A stretch of DNA of 64,000 nucleotides from Streptomyces cyanogenus. Lineage in GTDB: Bacteria; Actinomycetota; Actinomycetes; Streptomycetales; Streptomycetaceae. Where the stretch lies: contig NZ_CP071839.1 of NCBI RefSeq assembly GCF_017526105.1, forward strand, positions 4,456,001-4,520,000. The letters are read 5' to 3'. The position numbers and the translations under genes are program-made. Every line of letters begins with the position of its first letter. Positions within the stretch are counted from its first letter, which is position 1. The notes below the pieces were generated by a model that was given only the letters and a program-made list of their open reading frames with translations, did no database searches and was not told where the DNA came from. This document shows positions 53,767 to 62,291 of this stretch, in pieces.

Positions 53767-53937
53767 TCACTCGGTCACTGCGGCGCTGTGCCGGTGGCCG
53801 GTGATGCCGCGTGCCAGGACGGCGACGCACACAGGGCAGCACACATCGTCGGACACGGTACGGAGCAGGCGCCGGACTCTGCCGGCCAGTGTCGCCGAGA
53901 GCAGAGCCGTCTTCCGCCGTGGGAGCCGCCCGGTCAC
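53767..53937 (-). CDS. putative small protein with CCxxC motif
   Basis: A 56-residue open frame, 19 bases after the hydroxylase stop. GTG 53937 is preceded by GGGAGGCAGAG, one of the better ribosome sites here. The protein is basic at its N-terminus (GRLPRRKTALLSATLAGRVR) and has a Cys cluster, DDVCCPVCVAVLA, then GITGHRHSA. Third-position GC is about 78 per cent, coding-like. It resembles no family I know and could be chance. If real it is the last gene of the NRPS operon before the terminal hairpin. Confidence 0.45.
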   Translation of the reverse strand: MTGRLPRRKTALLSATLAGRVRRLLRTVSDDVCCPVCVAVLARGITGHRHSAAVTE

Positions 53938-53956
53938 CTCTGCCTCCCGTCCATCC

Positions 53957-54790
53957 TCACGCCACGGACCGGGGCTCGGTGCCGAGACGGTCGTCGTCCG
54001 CCGGCACGACCGGCGTCGAGTCCCTGGCGACGAGGAACTCGGGCCGTGTGGGGTTCGGGGGCGCGTTGTCGACGGTGTTGTACGTGATCAGCAGCAGCGC
54101 CCGGCGATCGGACGACACGTTGTTGGACGAAGAGTGCACGATGCTCGGGTGGAAGGCGTGCACCGTACCGGCCCGCCCGGTGATCAGTACGCGCCCGCGC
54201 TCCTGGGCCAGGTCCTCGGCCCGCTGCTCGCTCACGGTGTACGCGAGGTCCGCCGACACGTGCTGCCGCCAGCCGGAGCCGCCGTCGGCATCCTTCTCCG
54301 GGAGATCCAGCAGGCCCATACGGTGGGAGCCGGGGATCACGACGAGCGGTCCGTTGTCCTCGTGTATGTCGTCGAGGGAGATGGCTATGTTGACCGCGTC
54401 GGGACGCGGCATGCCGTCCTCCTCGCTCCAGAAGGCGTAGTCCTGGTGCCACGGCCAGGCCGCTCCTTCACGGGCCTGTTTGAGGTTGACCTTGAACTGG
54501 TAGACGTAGACCGGTTTGCCCGTCAGTTCCTCGGCGGCGGCGACGAGCCGGGGGTGCCGGACCAGCGCCGCGCACAACTCGTCGAAGGCGTGGCAGCCAT
54601 GGATGCCGCGGACGGTGTCGGAGTCCTTCTCGTACACCACCTCGGGCCTGGACTCACGGCTGATCGCGGCCACCGCTTCCTTCAGCAGCGTCACCGCCTT
54701 GTCCGTGAACCGGTAGGGAAGCTCGCACCAGCCGTCTTGGTCGTAGGTGCTCTTCAGGCCCGTAACCGCGGACTCGGTGGCAGTGGACAT
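53957..54790 (-). CDS. phytanoyl-CoA dioxygenase (PhyH) family hydroxylase
   Basis: A 277-residue Fe(II)/2-oxoglutarate oxygenase. The iron facial triad is H115 and D117 in WPWHQDYAFW and H219 in SIVHSSSNN, with R230 in RRALLLITYN likely binding 2-oxoglutarate. The SEEDGMPRPDAVNIAISLDD and NGPLVVIPGSH blocks are typical of PhyH enzymes that hydroxylate free or carrier-bound amino acids. In this cluster it may hydroxylate a peptide building block. ATG 54790 lies 55 bases after the C-A protein's stop. Confidence 0.9.
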   Translation of the reverse strand: MSTATESAVTGLKSTYDQDGWCELPYRFTDKAVTLLKEAVAAISRESRPEVVYEKDSDTVRGIHGCHAFDELCAALVRHPRLVAAAEELTGKPVYVYQFKVNLKQAREGAAWPWHQDYAFWSEEDGMPRPDAVNIAISLDDIHEDNGPLVVIPGSHRMGLLDLPEKDADGGSGWRQHVSADLAYTVSEQRAEDLAQERGRVLITGRAGTVHAFHPSIVHSSSNNVSSDRRALLLITYNTVDNAPPNPTRPEFLVARDSTPVVPADDDRLGTEPRSVA

Positions 54791-54845
54791 GCGTCATCTC
54801 CTTCGGACAGTGGGTTCATCTGGTGCTGTGCCATGGCCGACCGGG

Positions 54846-57794
54846 CTATCGGATCCCTGCCGGAGCGTGCGGTTCGCTCGCTGCGAGGGCGCGCCGGTCG
54901 ATCTTTCCGCTCGGTGTGCGCGGAAACTCGTCCTCCGTCGGGATGTACGCCGACGGCAGCATGTAGTCGGGCAGGCAGTCGGCCAGCTGCTTCTGCAGGG
55001 TCGCCGCGGTGGGTGCAGGGTGCCTGCTGGGCCGGTAGTGGGCGACGAGCCGGGTGTCGCCGACCCCTGACGACCGGGCGACCACGACGGCGTCGGCGAT
55101 GCCTTCCAGCGACCGGATCCTGGCTTCGACCTCGCCGAGCTCGACCCGGTAGCCCCTGATCTTGACCATGCCGTCCCGGCGGCCGAGGAACTCGATCTGC
55201 CCGTCCGGCAGGTACCGCGCCAGGTCACCGGTGCGGTACAGGGTTCCCGTGCCTCCCTCCAGGGGATGGGGGACGAATTTCGCCGCGGTCAGGTCGTCGC
55301 GTCCCCAGTACCCCTGGGACACCGGCGGGCCGGCGACGCACAGCTCGCCGACCACTCCGGCCGGCTGGGGCCGCAGTCCCTCGTCGAGGACGTAGACCTC
55401 GGCGCCGTTGATGGGGTAGCCGATGGTGGGCATGAGGGGCCAGTCGGCAGGGTCGCCGTCCAGCCGCAGCGAGCTCACGCTGTGCGTCTCCGTGGGCCCG
55501 TACTGGTTGAACAGGACCGCCCCGTCGAGCCGGCTGAAGAACTCGCGGATGGCCGGGGTGACGTGGAGTTGCTCTCCGGCGGTGATGCACTCCTTCAGGG
55601 CCGGGGTGGGCAGCTCCATCGCGGTGGCGTAGAACGCGATGCTCTGCAGGGCCACGAAGGGAAGGAAGATGCGCATCACGCGCTGCTTCGCCATGACGTC
55701 CAGCAGGGCGTCGTAGTCGGTGCGCTGTTCCGCGTCGATGATGACGAGGGTCCCGCCGGTGGACCACGTGCTGAAGAACTCCAGGAACGAGGCGTCGAAG
55801 CTGAGCGCGGAGAACTGCAGGGTCCGGTCTCCGGGGCCGGCTGCGGAGTCCTGGCACTGCCACCGTACGAGTCCCGCGACCGGCCCGTGTGGCATGGCCA
55901 CGCCCTTGGGCAGGCCGGTGGAGCCCGAGGTGTACATGAGGTAGGCGAGGTCGTCGCGTCCGGTCTCCGGGAGGCTCACCTCCGCAGCGCCGGGCGTGGC
56001 GGGGCCGGCCCAGGCGTCCGGTTCGAGCACCCGCACCGACTCCGGTACCGCGCACCGGTCGCGCAGGGACGGCTGGGTGAGCAGGGTGTGCAGACCGCTG
56101 TCCTCGATCATGTACGCGAGGCGGTCGGACGGGTAGGCCGGGTCCAACGGCACATAAGGGGAGCCTGACTTGAGTACGGCGAGTACCGCGACCGCCATGT
56201 CCAGGCAGCGGTCCATCAGGATGCCCACCGGCCGGCCCTGCGTGCCGGAACGGATCAGCAGGTGCGCGAGCCGGTCCGCCGCGGCGCCCAGCTCCTCGTA
56301 GGTGAGCTGCTGGTCGTGCCAGACGGCGGCGGGAGCGTCCGGTGTGCGCCGGCGCTGGGTCTCGAACGCCACGTGAACCGGCGGCGGAGGGTCGGCAGGG
56401 CGTGGCGCCCGGGCCCAGGTCCGCGTCACCAGCCGCAGTTCATCCGGTGTGAGCACCGGCGCCTGCGCGAGCGGCAGGTCGGGGCCGGCGACCACGGCGG
56501 CCAGCAGCGTGCGGTACCGCTCGGCGATCCTGCGGGCGGTGGCCTGGTCGTACAGGTCCGTGGCGTAGTCGAGGAACCCGCGGTAGGAGTCGCCCTCGGC
56601 CGCGAGGTCGAAGCACAGGTCGAACTTGGCCGTCCCGGTGTGCACATACAGCCGTTCGGCCGTGACGCCCGGCAGTTCGAGGCCGGGCTCCGGCCCGTCG
56701 TTGACGGCGATGACCGTCTGGAACAGGGGGAACCTGTTGAGCTGGTCGGCGGTGACGGTCCGTCTCACCAGCTCCCCGAACGGGACGTTGCGGTGCCGCA
56801 CCATGCCGAGGACCTCGGACCGCGCCGTCCGCAGCAGATCCCGGAACGACGCGTCGGCGGTCACGCCGAACCGCAGGGGCATGAGGTCGCTCAGGCAGCC
56901 CATGACGGAGTCGAGGTCCGCGGTGCCGCGGCGGGAGACGGGGGTGCCGAGGACGATGTCGTCACCGGCGCCGTGACGGTGCAGCAGGGCCACGGCCGCG
57001 GCGGTGAAGACGGTGAACGGCGTGGTGCGGGTGGCACGGGCGAGCCGGCGCACCGCGCCGGTGACGTCGTTGTCGAGGCGGAAGGTGATGCGTCCCCCGC
57101 TCGTGCCCAGTTCTGCGGGGCGGGGCCGGTCCGGGGGGACCGTGCAGGTCTCCGGCACGTTCGCCAGCCGCTCGGTCCAGTGGTGCAGATCGTCCTCGTC
57201 CAACGGGGTCTCGCGCTGGGCGTCCGCGTACGTGCCGAGTTGCAGCGGCTGCGGGGCGGCGGCGGGGTGGTCCGCGATGGTCTCCGGGCGCCGGCGGGCC
57301 CGGTAGAAGTGGCTGAACTCGCGGTCCAGGAGGGACAGCGACCAGTCGTCGATCACCAGGTGGTGGATGAGGACGGCCAGCACCCAGTCGTCGTCCGCCA
57401 CGTGCAGGAGCACCGGCCGCAGCGGTCCGTCGGCCGGCTCCAGCGGCTCTGCCGCCAGTGCCGCGAGCCGTGCGTCGAGCTCCGGCTCGGGGCAGTGGGC
57501 GCGGACCAGGGGACGGCAGGGCCGTTCGTCGGCCCGCTGCACCGGAATTCCGTCCTCCATGAGGAACCGGCTGCGCAGGGACTCGTGCCGGTGGATCACG
57601 TCATCGAGCGCTCCTTCGACCGCGTCCGGGTCGACGTCGCCGCGCAACCGGTGCGCCCACAGCACGGTGTAGCGCGAAGGGCCGTCGGACAGCGCGTCGT
57701 TGAGCCATATCGCCTCCTGCTCGCGGGTCAACCGGTGAGCGGCGGCGGACCGGGCGTCCGCGCCCGTGGGGCCGTCGTCGGCCGGGAAGGTCAT
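54846..57794 (-). CDS. nonribosomal peptide synthetase, C-A (no carrier domain)
   Basis: A 982-residue protein. The condensation domain (about 15-445) carries HHLVIDD (144-150), so the usual final Gly of the active-site motif HHxxxDG is Asp while the catalytic His is kept. The adenylation domain (about 480-975) has YTSGSTGLPKG, the substrate-pocket region starting FDASFLEFFSTW, NQYGPTE, YRTGDLAR and GMVKIRGYRVELGE, and ends at the TPSGKIDRRAL lysine. No carrier domain follows. It must therefore load and condense on the separate carrier proteins at 59412-60004. Amino acid specificity is not predicted. ATG 57794 overlaps the next gene. Confidence 0.93.
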   Translation of the reverse strand: MTFPADDGPTGADARSAAAHRLTREQEAIWLNDALSDGPSRYTVLWAHRLRGDVDPDAVEGALDDVIHRHESLRSRFLMEDGIPVQRADERPCRPLVRAHCPEPELDARLAALAAEPLEPADGPLRPVLLHVADDDWVLAVLIHHLVIDDWSLSLLDREFSHFYRARRRPETIADHPAAAPQPLQLGTYADAQRETPLDEDDLHHWTERLANVPETCTVPPDRPRPAELGTSGGRITFRLDNDVTGAVRRLARATRTTPFTVFTAAAVALLHRHGAGDDIVLGTPVSRRGTADLDSVMGCLSDLMPLRFGVTADASFRDLLRTARSEVLGMVRHRNVPFGELVRRTVTADQLNRFPLFQTVIAVNDGPEPGLELPGVTAERLYVHTGTAKFDLCFDLAAEGDSYRGFLDYATDLYDQATARRIAERYRTLLAAVVAGPDLPLAQAPVLTPDELRLVTRTWARAPRPADPPPPVHVAFETQRRRTPDAPAAVWHDQQLTYEELGAAADRLAHLLIRSGTQGRPVGILMDRCLDMAVAVLAVLKSGSPYVPLDPAYPSDRLAYMIEDSGLHTLLTQPSLRDRCAVPESVRVLEPDAWAGPATPGAAEVSLPETGRDDLAYLMYTSGSTGLPKGVAMPHGPVAGLVRWQCQDSAAGPGDRTLQFSALSFDASFLEFFSTWSTGGTLVIIDAEQRTDYDALLDVMAKQRVMRIFLPFVALQSIAFYATAMELPTPALKECITAGEQLHVTPAIREFFSRLDGAVLFNQYGPTETHSVSSLRLDGDPADWPLMPTIGYPINGAEVYVLDEGLRPQPAGVVGELCVAGPPVSQGYWGRDDLTAAKFVPHPLEGGTGTLYRTGDLARYLPDGQIEFLGRRDGMVKIRGYRVELGEVEARIRSLEGIADAVVVARSSGVGDTRLVAHYRPSRHPAPTAATLQKQLADCLPDYMLPSAYIPTEDEFPRTPSGKIDRRALAASEPHAPAGIR

Positions 57795-59425
57795 GAGTCG
57801 CTCCGTTCCATGGGGCGGGCCGGTGCTGTGCGGGCCGGCCGCCGTGCGGGCCGCCTGCGGCGCCGGCGCAACGCCGTGCGCTCCAGCTCGGCGCGGTCCA
57901 ACTTTCCGTTCGGGGTGAGGGGGAGGTCCTCCAGGGCGCACGTCACCGTGGGGACCAGGTACTCGGGAAGGACCGCCGCCAGGTGCTCGTGCACGCGCAG
58001 CACGTCGTCGTCCTCGGCGAGCGCGCCGGCGGCGTGGTCCGCGCCGTCGTCGGCACGCGTGTAGAACAGGGCGATGCCGGTGACGGTGCCGTCCGGGCCG
58101 CGCAGCGGCACCGCCGCGGCGGAGCGCACGCCGGCCACGGATGCGGCGGCGGCTTCGATCTCCGCGGCCTCCACCCGGTGACCCCGGATCTTGAACTGCC
58201 GGTCGGTACGCCCGCGGAAGTGCAGCGTCCCTGCCTCGTCCAGGTAGCCGAAGTCACCCGTGCGGTAGGCGCGCACGGGGGTGCCGGCCGGCTCGGCGTG
58301 GACGAAGGCGCGTGCGGTCCGCTCGGGTTCGCCGAGATAGCCGAGGGCCAGTCCCTCGCCCGCCAGGTGGATCTCACCCGTCTCTCCGGGCGGGCAGGGG
58401 CGTCCGTGCGGGTCGAGGACGATCACCTCGGTATGGGGTACCGGGTGTCCCAGCGGGATGCCGTCCGGTCGGTCGCAGTCCTCGGGACGGACCAGGCGGG
58501 ACGTGGCGTGCATGCAGCTCTCGGCCGGTCCGTAGCCGTTGACCAGGGTGATGCCGGGGTGACGGGTCAGGAAGGCCGAGGCGTGTGCGGGCGACATGCG
58601 CTCACCGCCCGCGTAGACCTGCCGCAGTCCGGCGAAACAGTCCGGGTCCTCGTCCACGAAGAGGTGGAACAGCGTGGTGGTCAGCCGCAGCGTGGTGGCC
58701 CCTTGCTCGGCGATCAGCCGCCGCAGCGTCTGCGGCATCAGGTAGTCGCCGTCCGTCAGTACCGAGGTGCCGCCGGTCATCAGCTGCCCGAACAGTTCGT
58801 AGGCGTACATGTCCCACCACGGCGGCGCCGCCTGGGGCATGACGTTGCCGCGCCCGAAGCCGATCGGGCCGCCGTCGCGGAAGATGCGCGTGACCGCCCG
58901 GTGCGGCAGGACCACGCCCTTCGGCCGGCCGGTCGTGCCGGAGGTGAAGATCACCGCGGCGGGGTCGGCCGGGGAGGGGTGGGGCACGGGCGCCGGGCGG
59001 GTGCCCTCCCCGGCGGCCTGGTGGAGGTCGGCGGACGGTGTCCACACGGCGGACGGCCGGTCCAGGGGGACCGGGCCGTCGGCGACCACGACGGGCGGAT
59101 CGCCCAGCATGTCCAGTATCTCGTGCAGCCTGGGGGCGGGCCAGCGGCCGTCCAGGCTGGTGTAGGCGGCACCGAGCCACATCACGGCCAGCTGTACGGC
59201 GACGAGTCGCGGGGAGCGCGGCAGCAGCAGGGGCACGATGCGGCCCGGGCCCACGCCGTGCTCGGCGAGTTCGGCGGCGTAGCGGTCCGCCGCAGCCTGC
59301 AGCGTCGCGTAGTCGATGCGGGTGTTCCGGTGAACCAGCGCGATGCCGTCCGGGGTGTCCCGCGCATGCCGGGCCACCGCGTGGTGGACCAGCGACCCGT
59401 CGAGCGACGGCTCAGCCACGGTCAC
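57791..59425 (-). CDS. stand-alone amino acid adenylation enzyme
   Basis: A 544-residue A domain with FTSGTTGRPKG, the pocket region beginning PPWWDMYAYELFG, NGYGPAE, YRTGDFGYL, GRTDRQFKIRGHRVEAAE and the C-terminal catalytic lysine in TPNGKLDR. An Arg/Pro-rich tail follows (RRRRRPARRP). The Asp after Trp in the pocket is the usual amine-binding residue, so an alpha-amino acid is expected. It should charge one of the two free carrier proteins. The GTG start overlaps the carrier gene by 14 bases; its stop overlaps the C-A gene as ATGA. Confidence 0.92.
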   Translation of the reverse strand: MTVAEPSLDGSLVHHAVARHARDTPDGIALVHRNTRIDYATLQAAADRYAAELAEHGVGPGRIVPLLLPRSPRLVAVQLAVMWLGAAYTSLDGRWPAPRLHEILDMLGDPPVVVADGPVPLDRPSAVWTPSADLHQAAGEGTRPAPVPHPSPADPAAVIFTSGTTGRPKGVVLPHRAVTRIFRDGGPIGFGRGNVMPQAAPPWWDMYAYELFGQLMTGGTSVLTDGDYLMPQTLRRLIAEQGATTLRLTTTLFHLFVDEDPDCFAGLRQVYAGGERMSPAHASAFLTRHPGITLVNGYGPAESCMHATSRLVRPEDCDRPDGIPLGHPVPHTEVIVLDPHGRPCPPGETGEIHLAGEGLALGYLGEPERTARAFVHAEPAGTPVRAYRTGDFGYLDEAGTLHFRGRTDRQFKIRGHRVEAAEIEAAAASVAGVRSAAAVPLRGPDGTVTGIALFYTRADDGADHAAGALAEDDDVLRVHEHLAAVLPEYLVPTVTCALEDLPLTPNGKLDRAELERTALRRRRRRPARRPARTAPARPMERSDS

Positions 59426-59744
59426 CTCCCGATCCGTCGGAGAGCAGGCCGATCAGGTCGGTCAGGACGTCGTGCTCCATGACGTCGACCGGCTCGATCG
59501 TGCGGCCGGTGAGCTTCTCCAGGCGGACGCACAGGCTGATGGCCTGCAGCGAGGTGCCGCCGAAGTCGTAGAAGCTGTCGTCCAGTCCGACGCGGTCGAC
59601 GCCGAGCACCTCTGCGACGACGGCCGCCACGGCGGAGGCGAACTCGCCGTCCGGTTCGCGGTAGGCGACCTCGCACATGTCCTCCCGCCGCTGCCGGGAC
59701 GGGTGCGCGTCCGGGCCGGTACGGGGGCGGACCGGGGCGCTCAT
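59412..59744 (-). CDS. peptidyl/acyl carrier protein
   Basis: A 110-residue carrier. After a polar 25-residue N-terminal extension, a normal four-helix carrier fold has the phosphopantetheine serine S65 in DFGGTSLQAI, with helix I EVLGVDRVGLDDSFYD before it. It is a free-standing partner for the stand-alone A domain or the C-A protein. Its ATG overlaps the stop of the second carrier gene (ATGA), and its stop overlaps the A-domain gene. Confidence 0.9.
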   Translation of the reverse strand: MSAPVRPRTGPDAHPSRQRREDMCEVAYREPDGEFASAVAAVVAEVLGVDRVGLDDSFYDFGGTSLQAISLCVRLEKLTGRTIEPVDVMEHDVLTDLIGLLSDGSGGDRG

Positions 59745-60004
59745 GCGTCCGCCTGTTCGCGGATGGCGGCGGCCAGGTCCTGCACGGTCCGGTGACGCAT
59801 GATGAGGCGGACCGGCAGCCGGGTGCCGAGGCGGCCGCTGAGCGCGACCATCACCTGCACCGCGGTCAGGGAGTTGGCGCCGTGGACCGACAGGAAGGGG
59901 TCCTCGTCGCCGAATTCGGGGTGCCCGAGCACGTGCTCCCAGGTCTGGCGGACCACCGCCTGGTATTCGGCCGGTGTGGTGGGCAGGGTGTGCGTCTGTG
60001 TCAT
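59741..60004 (-). CDS. second carrier protein, unusual core motif
   Basis: An 87-residue carrier. The attachment serine S45 lies in VHGANSLTAVQ, so the usual GGxS or GxDSL core is GANSL with Asn before Ser. The rest fits a carrier (HPEFGDEDPFLSV before it, VALSGRLGTRLPVRLI after it). It should still be modified by a phosphopantetheinyl transferase. It starts at ATG 60004, 24 bases after the MATE gene's stop. Two different free carriers imply two building blocks loaded in trans. Confidence 0.88.
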   Translation of the reverse strand: MTQTHTLPTTPAEYQAVVRQTWEHVLGHPEFGDEDPFLSVHGANSLTAVQVMVALSGRLGTRLPVRLIMRHRTVQDLAAAIREQADA

Positions 60005-60028
60005 GGGTGGGTGTTCTCCTAGTGCGGT

Positions 60029-61399
60029 TCAGGTCCGGCCGGGCGTGGCCTCGGGAGCGGCGAGCCTGCCGCTGCGCTGGTGGAAGAAACCTGCCTGCCC
60101 GACGATCAGCAGAGCGTTGGCGCAGGCCAGGGCGAGCCACAGGGCGGTCAGTCCGCCCAGGGACGAGAGCGGGGCGGCGGCCAGAGCGAGCACGCCGTAG
60201 CAGACGGCGAAGACGAGCAGGCTGGGCACGGTGTTCCTGATCGCGATGAGCCCGAAGCCGAACACCGCCTGCAGCGCGTCCGTGCACACCACCGCCAGCA
60301 GCAGGGGCAGCAGGGCCAGCACCTGGTGCCGTGCCGCGGGGTCGTGCGTGAAGAGGGTGAGCACCGGCTCCCGCAGCACCGCGAGGACACTGCCGAGGAG
60401 GACCACTGCGCCGAGTGCCGTCTTGACTCCGGCGCGCACTCCGGCGCGCAGCCCTGTGACGTCCCTGGCCTTGAGATAGGGAGCCATGAGCGGAATGGTC
60501 GCCTGGCCGATCGCGACGGCGGCCGTGAACATGAGGCTGACCAGGGACACGGCGATGCTGTGTGCGGCCGCGCTCACCGTGCCCACCCGCGCCGCGGCGA
60601 TGGACAGCACACCGAGGACGGCGAACTTGATGAGCACGGTCGAGGCGAGCGGTACGCCGACACCGGCGAGTCTGAGCACGGCGCGGGCGTGCGGGCGGCC
60701 GAGGGTGAGCGGCCGGCCGGCCAGAACGGTGGACCGGCGCAGTCCCCAGTGCGCGACGAGCGCGCTGATCAGGCTGGAGGCCAGCATGGCGATCCCCGCG
60801 CCGGGCAGCCCGAGCCCGTCGACGGGGCCGACGCCGTTCACCAGCGTCAAGGAGAGCAGCACGGCCGCGGCGGTGCCGGTCATCCCGGCCCGCATCACGA
60901 GCTTGGAACGGCCGAGGCCCACCAGGGTGGACGTGGCCGAGTTGCCGATGGCCGCCACCAGCACACTCGCCGCCAGCAGGAAGGGGAACACCCCCAGCGC
61001 GGACAGCGTGCCCTGCGGGACGCCGGAGGCCAGGCCGATGAGCGGCACCGAGCAGACGGCGGCGGCGCCCAGCAGCCCGGTGGCGATGCCGAGCCACATG
61101 CCGTCGCGCACCACCGGCAGAAGGGCATCGGGGTCGTCGTCGTGGGCGGCCACGAAGGGCATCACCCCGCGCATGGCACCGGCGACGGTCGCGGTGGCCG
61201 GGGTGTACACGGCCATGGTGAGGGCGAACGCGGCCAGCGAGGCGGTGGCGTGCCGGCCGAGGACAGCGGTGTCCACCAGGCCGCCGGCGGAGGACGCGAT
61301 CATGGTCAGGTAGAGGGGCAGCGCTGCCGTGACCGTGCGCCTGACCAGGCCGTGGCCGGACGTGCCGGGGGACGGGGCGGCTTCCCGGGTCACGCCCAT
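60029..61399 (-). CDS. MATE family efflux transporter
   Basis: A 456-residue membrane protein with about 12 helices in two related halves. MATE marks are visible in ALPLYLTMIASSAGGLVDTAVLG at the N-terminus and IAVSLVSLMFTAAVAIGQA in the second half. It uses an ion gradient to export drugs or metabolites and probably exports the cluster's product. ATG 61399 overlaps the thioesterase stop by 10 bases. Confidence 0.92.
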   Translation of the reverse strand: MGVTREAAPSPGTSGHGLVRRTVTAALPLYLTMIASSAGGLVDTAVLGRHATASLAAFALTMAVYTPATATVAGAMRGVMPFVAAHDDDPDALLPVVRDGMWLGIATGLLGAAAVCSVPLIGLASGVPQGTLSALGVFPFLLAASVLVAAIGNSATSTLVGLGRSKLVMRAGMTGTAAAVLLSLTLVNGVGPVDGLGLPGAGIAMLASSLISALVAHWGLRRSTVLAGRPLTLGRPHARAVLRLAGVGVPLASTVLIKFAVLGVLSIAAARVGTVSAAAHSIAVSLVSLMFTAAVAIGQATIPLMAPYLKARDVTGLRAGVRAGVKTALGAVVLLGSVLAVLREPVLTLFTHDPAARHQVLALLPLLLAVVCTDALQAVFGFGLIAIRNTVPSLLVFAVCYGVLALAAAPLSSLGGLTALWLALACANALLIVGQAGFFHQRSGRLAAPEATPGRT

Positions 61400-62265
61400 G
61401 GTGCCCCCTGCAGCGTGGGCCGGTGCCGTGCCGCACGCTCAGCCGCCGCGCGCACGTCCCGTTCCCAGCGTCCGGCGAAATCCTCCGGCCGGTCGAAGAG
61501 ATAGAAGTGACCACCGGGCCAGGAGCGGAAACCGGTGCCTGCCGAAGAATAGTCGGCCCAGGGGGACACCAGGTCGCGTCCGGCCATTGGATCACTCTCT
61601 CCGTAATAAACGGCGAGTGGTACGTCGAGAACTCCGGAGGGGTCCGCCGTGTAATTCTGGAGAAGACTCAGGTCCGCTCGGAGAATGCGCGTCAGATACT
61701 CCAGCAGGTCCGGCTCGTCGAAGACTTCCGGCGGGGTTCCTCCGAGGTCGTGCAGGAAACCGGCGAGCTGCTCTTCCGTCCGCAGGTCCCGGTAGCGGTC
61801 GCGTACCTGCCGCATGTGCGGAGCCGGGCTCGCCGAGACGCCCAGCAGGACGGGCGGCAGGCCGAGCCTCGCCAGTTCCCGGGTGAGCTCGTACGCGACC
61901 AGCCCACCCATACTGTGCCCGAACAGGGCATACGGTCCGGTCAGATGCCCGGTCACGGCCGGCAGCAGGGACGAGACCGCCTCCGCCATGGTGGCGGCGA
62001 CGGGGGCCGCGGAGGCGGCGCCCCGCCCCGGCAGTTCGAGGGCGAGCAGCCGCCAGTGGTCCGGAAAGAGGTCACGCAACGACATGAAACTCACGGCGGA
62101 ACCGCCTGCGTGATGCGCGAAAACAAGCGTGCATTCCGCTTCCTCCGGCACACTTCCGTCTGCCACCGGCCCGCTTTTCAGATCTCTCAGGAAGGGTGTC
62201 GGGGAATTTGTTCTGGTGGCGGACGGCCGGTAACGTGATCCGCCGTCAATGCGCGGTTCGTGCAT
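61390..62265 (-). CDS. type II thioesterase
   Basis: A 291-residue alpha/beta hydrolase of the editing thioesterase class. It has LVFAHHAGGSAVSF near the N-terminus, the nucleophile S118 in ALFGHSMGGLVAYE, an Asp in YYGESDPMAG and the His in WPGGHFYLF. It removes wrong groups from carrier proteins and does not usually release the product. ATG 62265 has AAGGGAAAG upstream, but the first 35 residues are less GC-rich and not conserved, so a start near GTG 62166 is possible. It is divergent from the acyltransferase. Confidence 0.92.
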   Translation of the reverse strand: MHEPRIDGGSRYRPSATRTNSPTPFLRDLKSGPVADGSVPEEAECTLVFAHHAGGSAVSFMSLRDLFPDHWRLLALELPGRGAASAAPVAATMAEAVSSLLPAVTGHLTGPYALFGHSMGGLVAYELTRELARLGLPPVLLGVSASPAPHMRQVRDRYRDLRTEEQLAGFLHDLGGTPPEVFDEPDLLEYLTRILRADLSLLQNYTADPSGVLDVPLAVYYGESDPMAGRDLVSPWADYSSAGTGFRSWPGGHFYLFDRPEDFAGRWERDVRAAAERAARHRPTLQGAPWA

Positions 62266-62291
62266 CACTTTCCCTTGGGCAGGAGGCTGCC

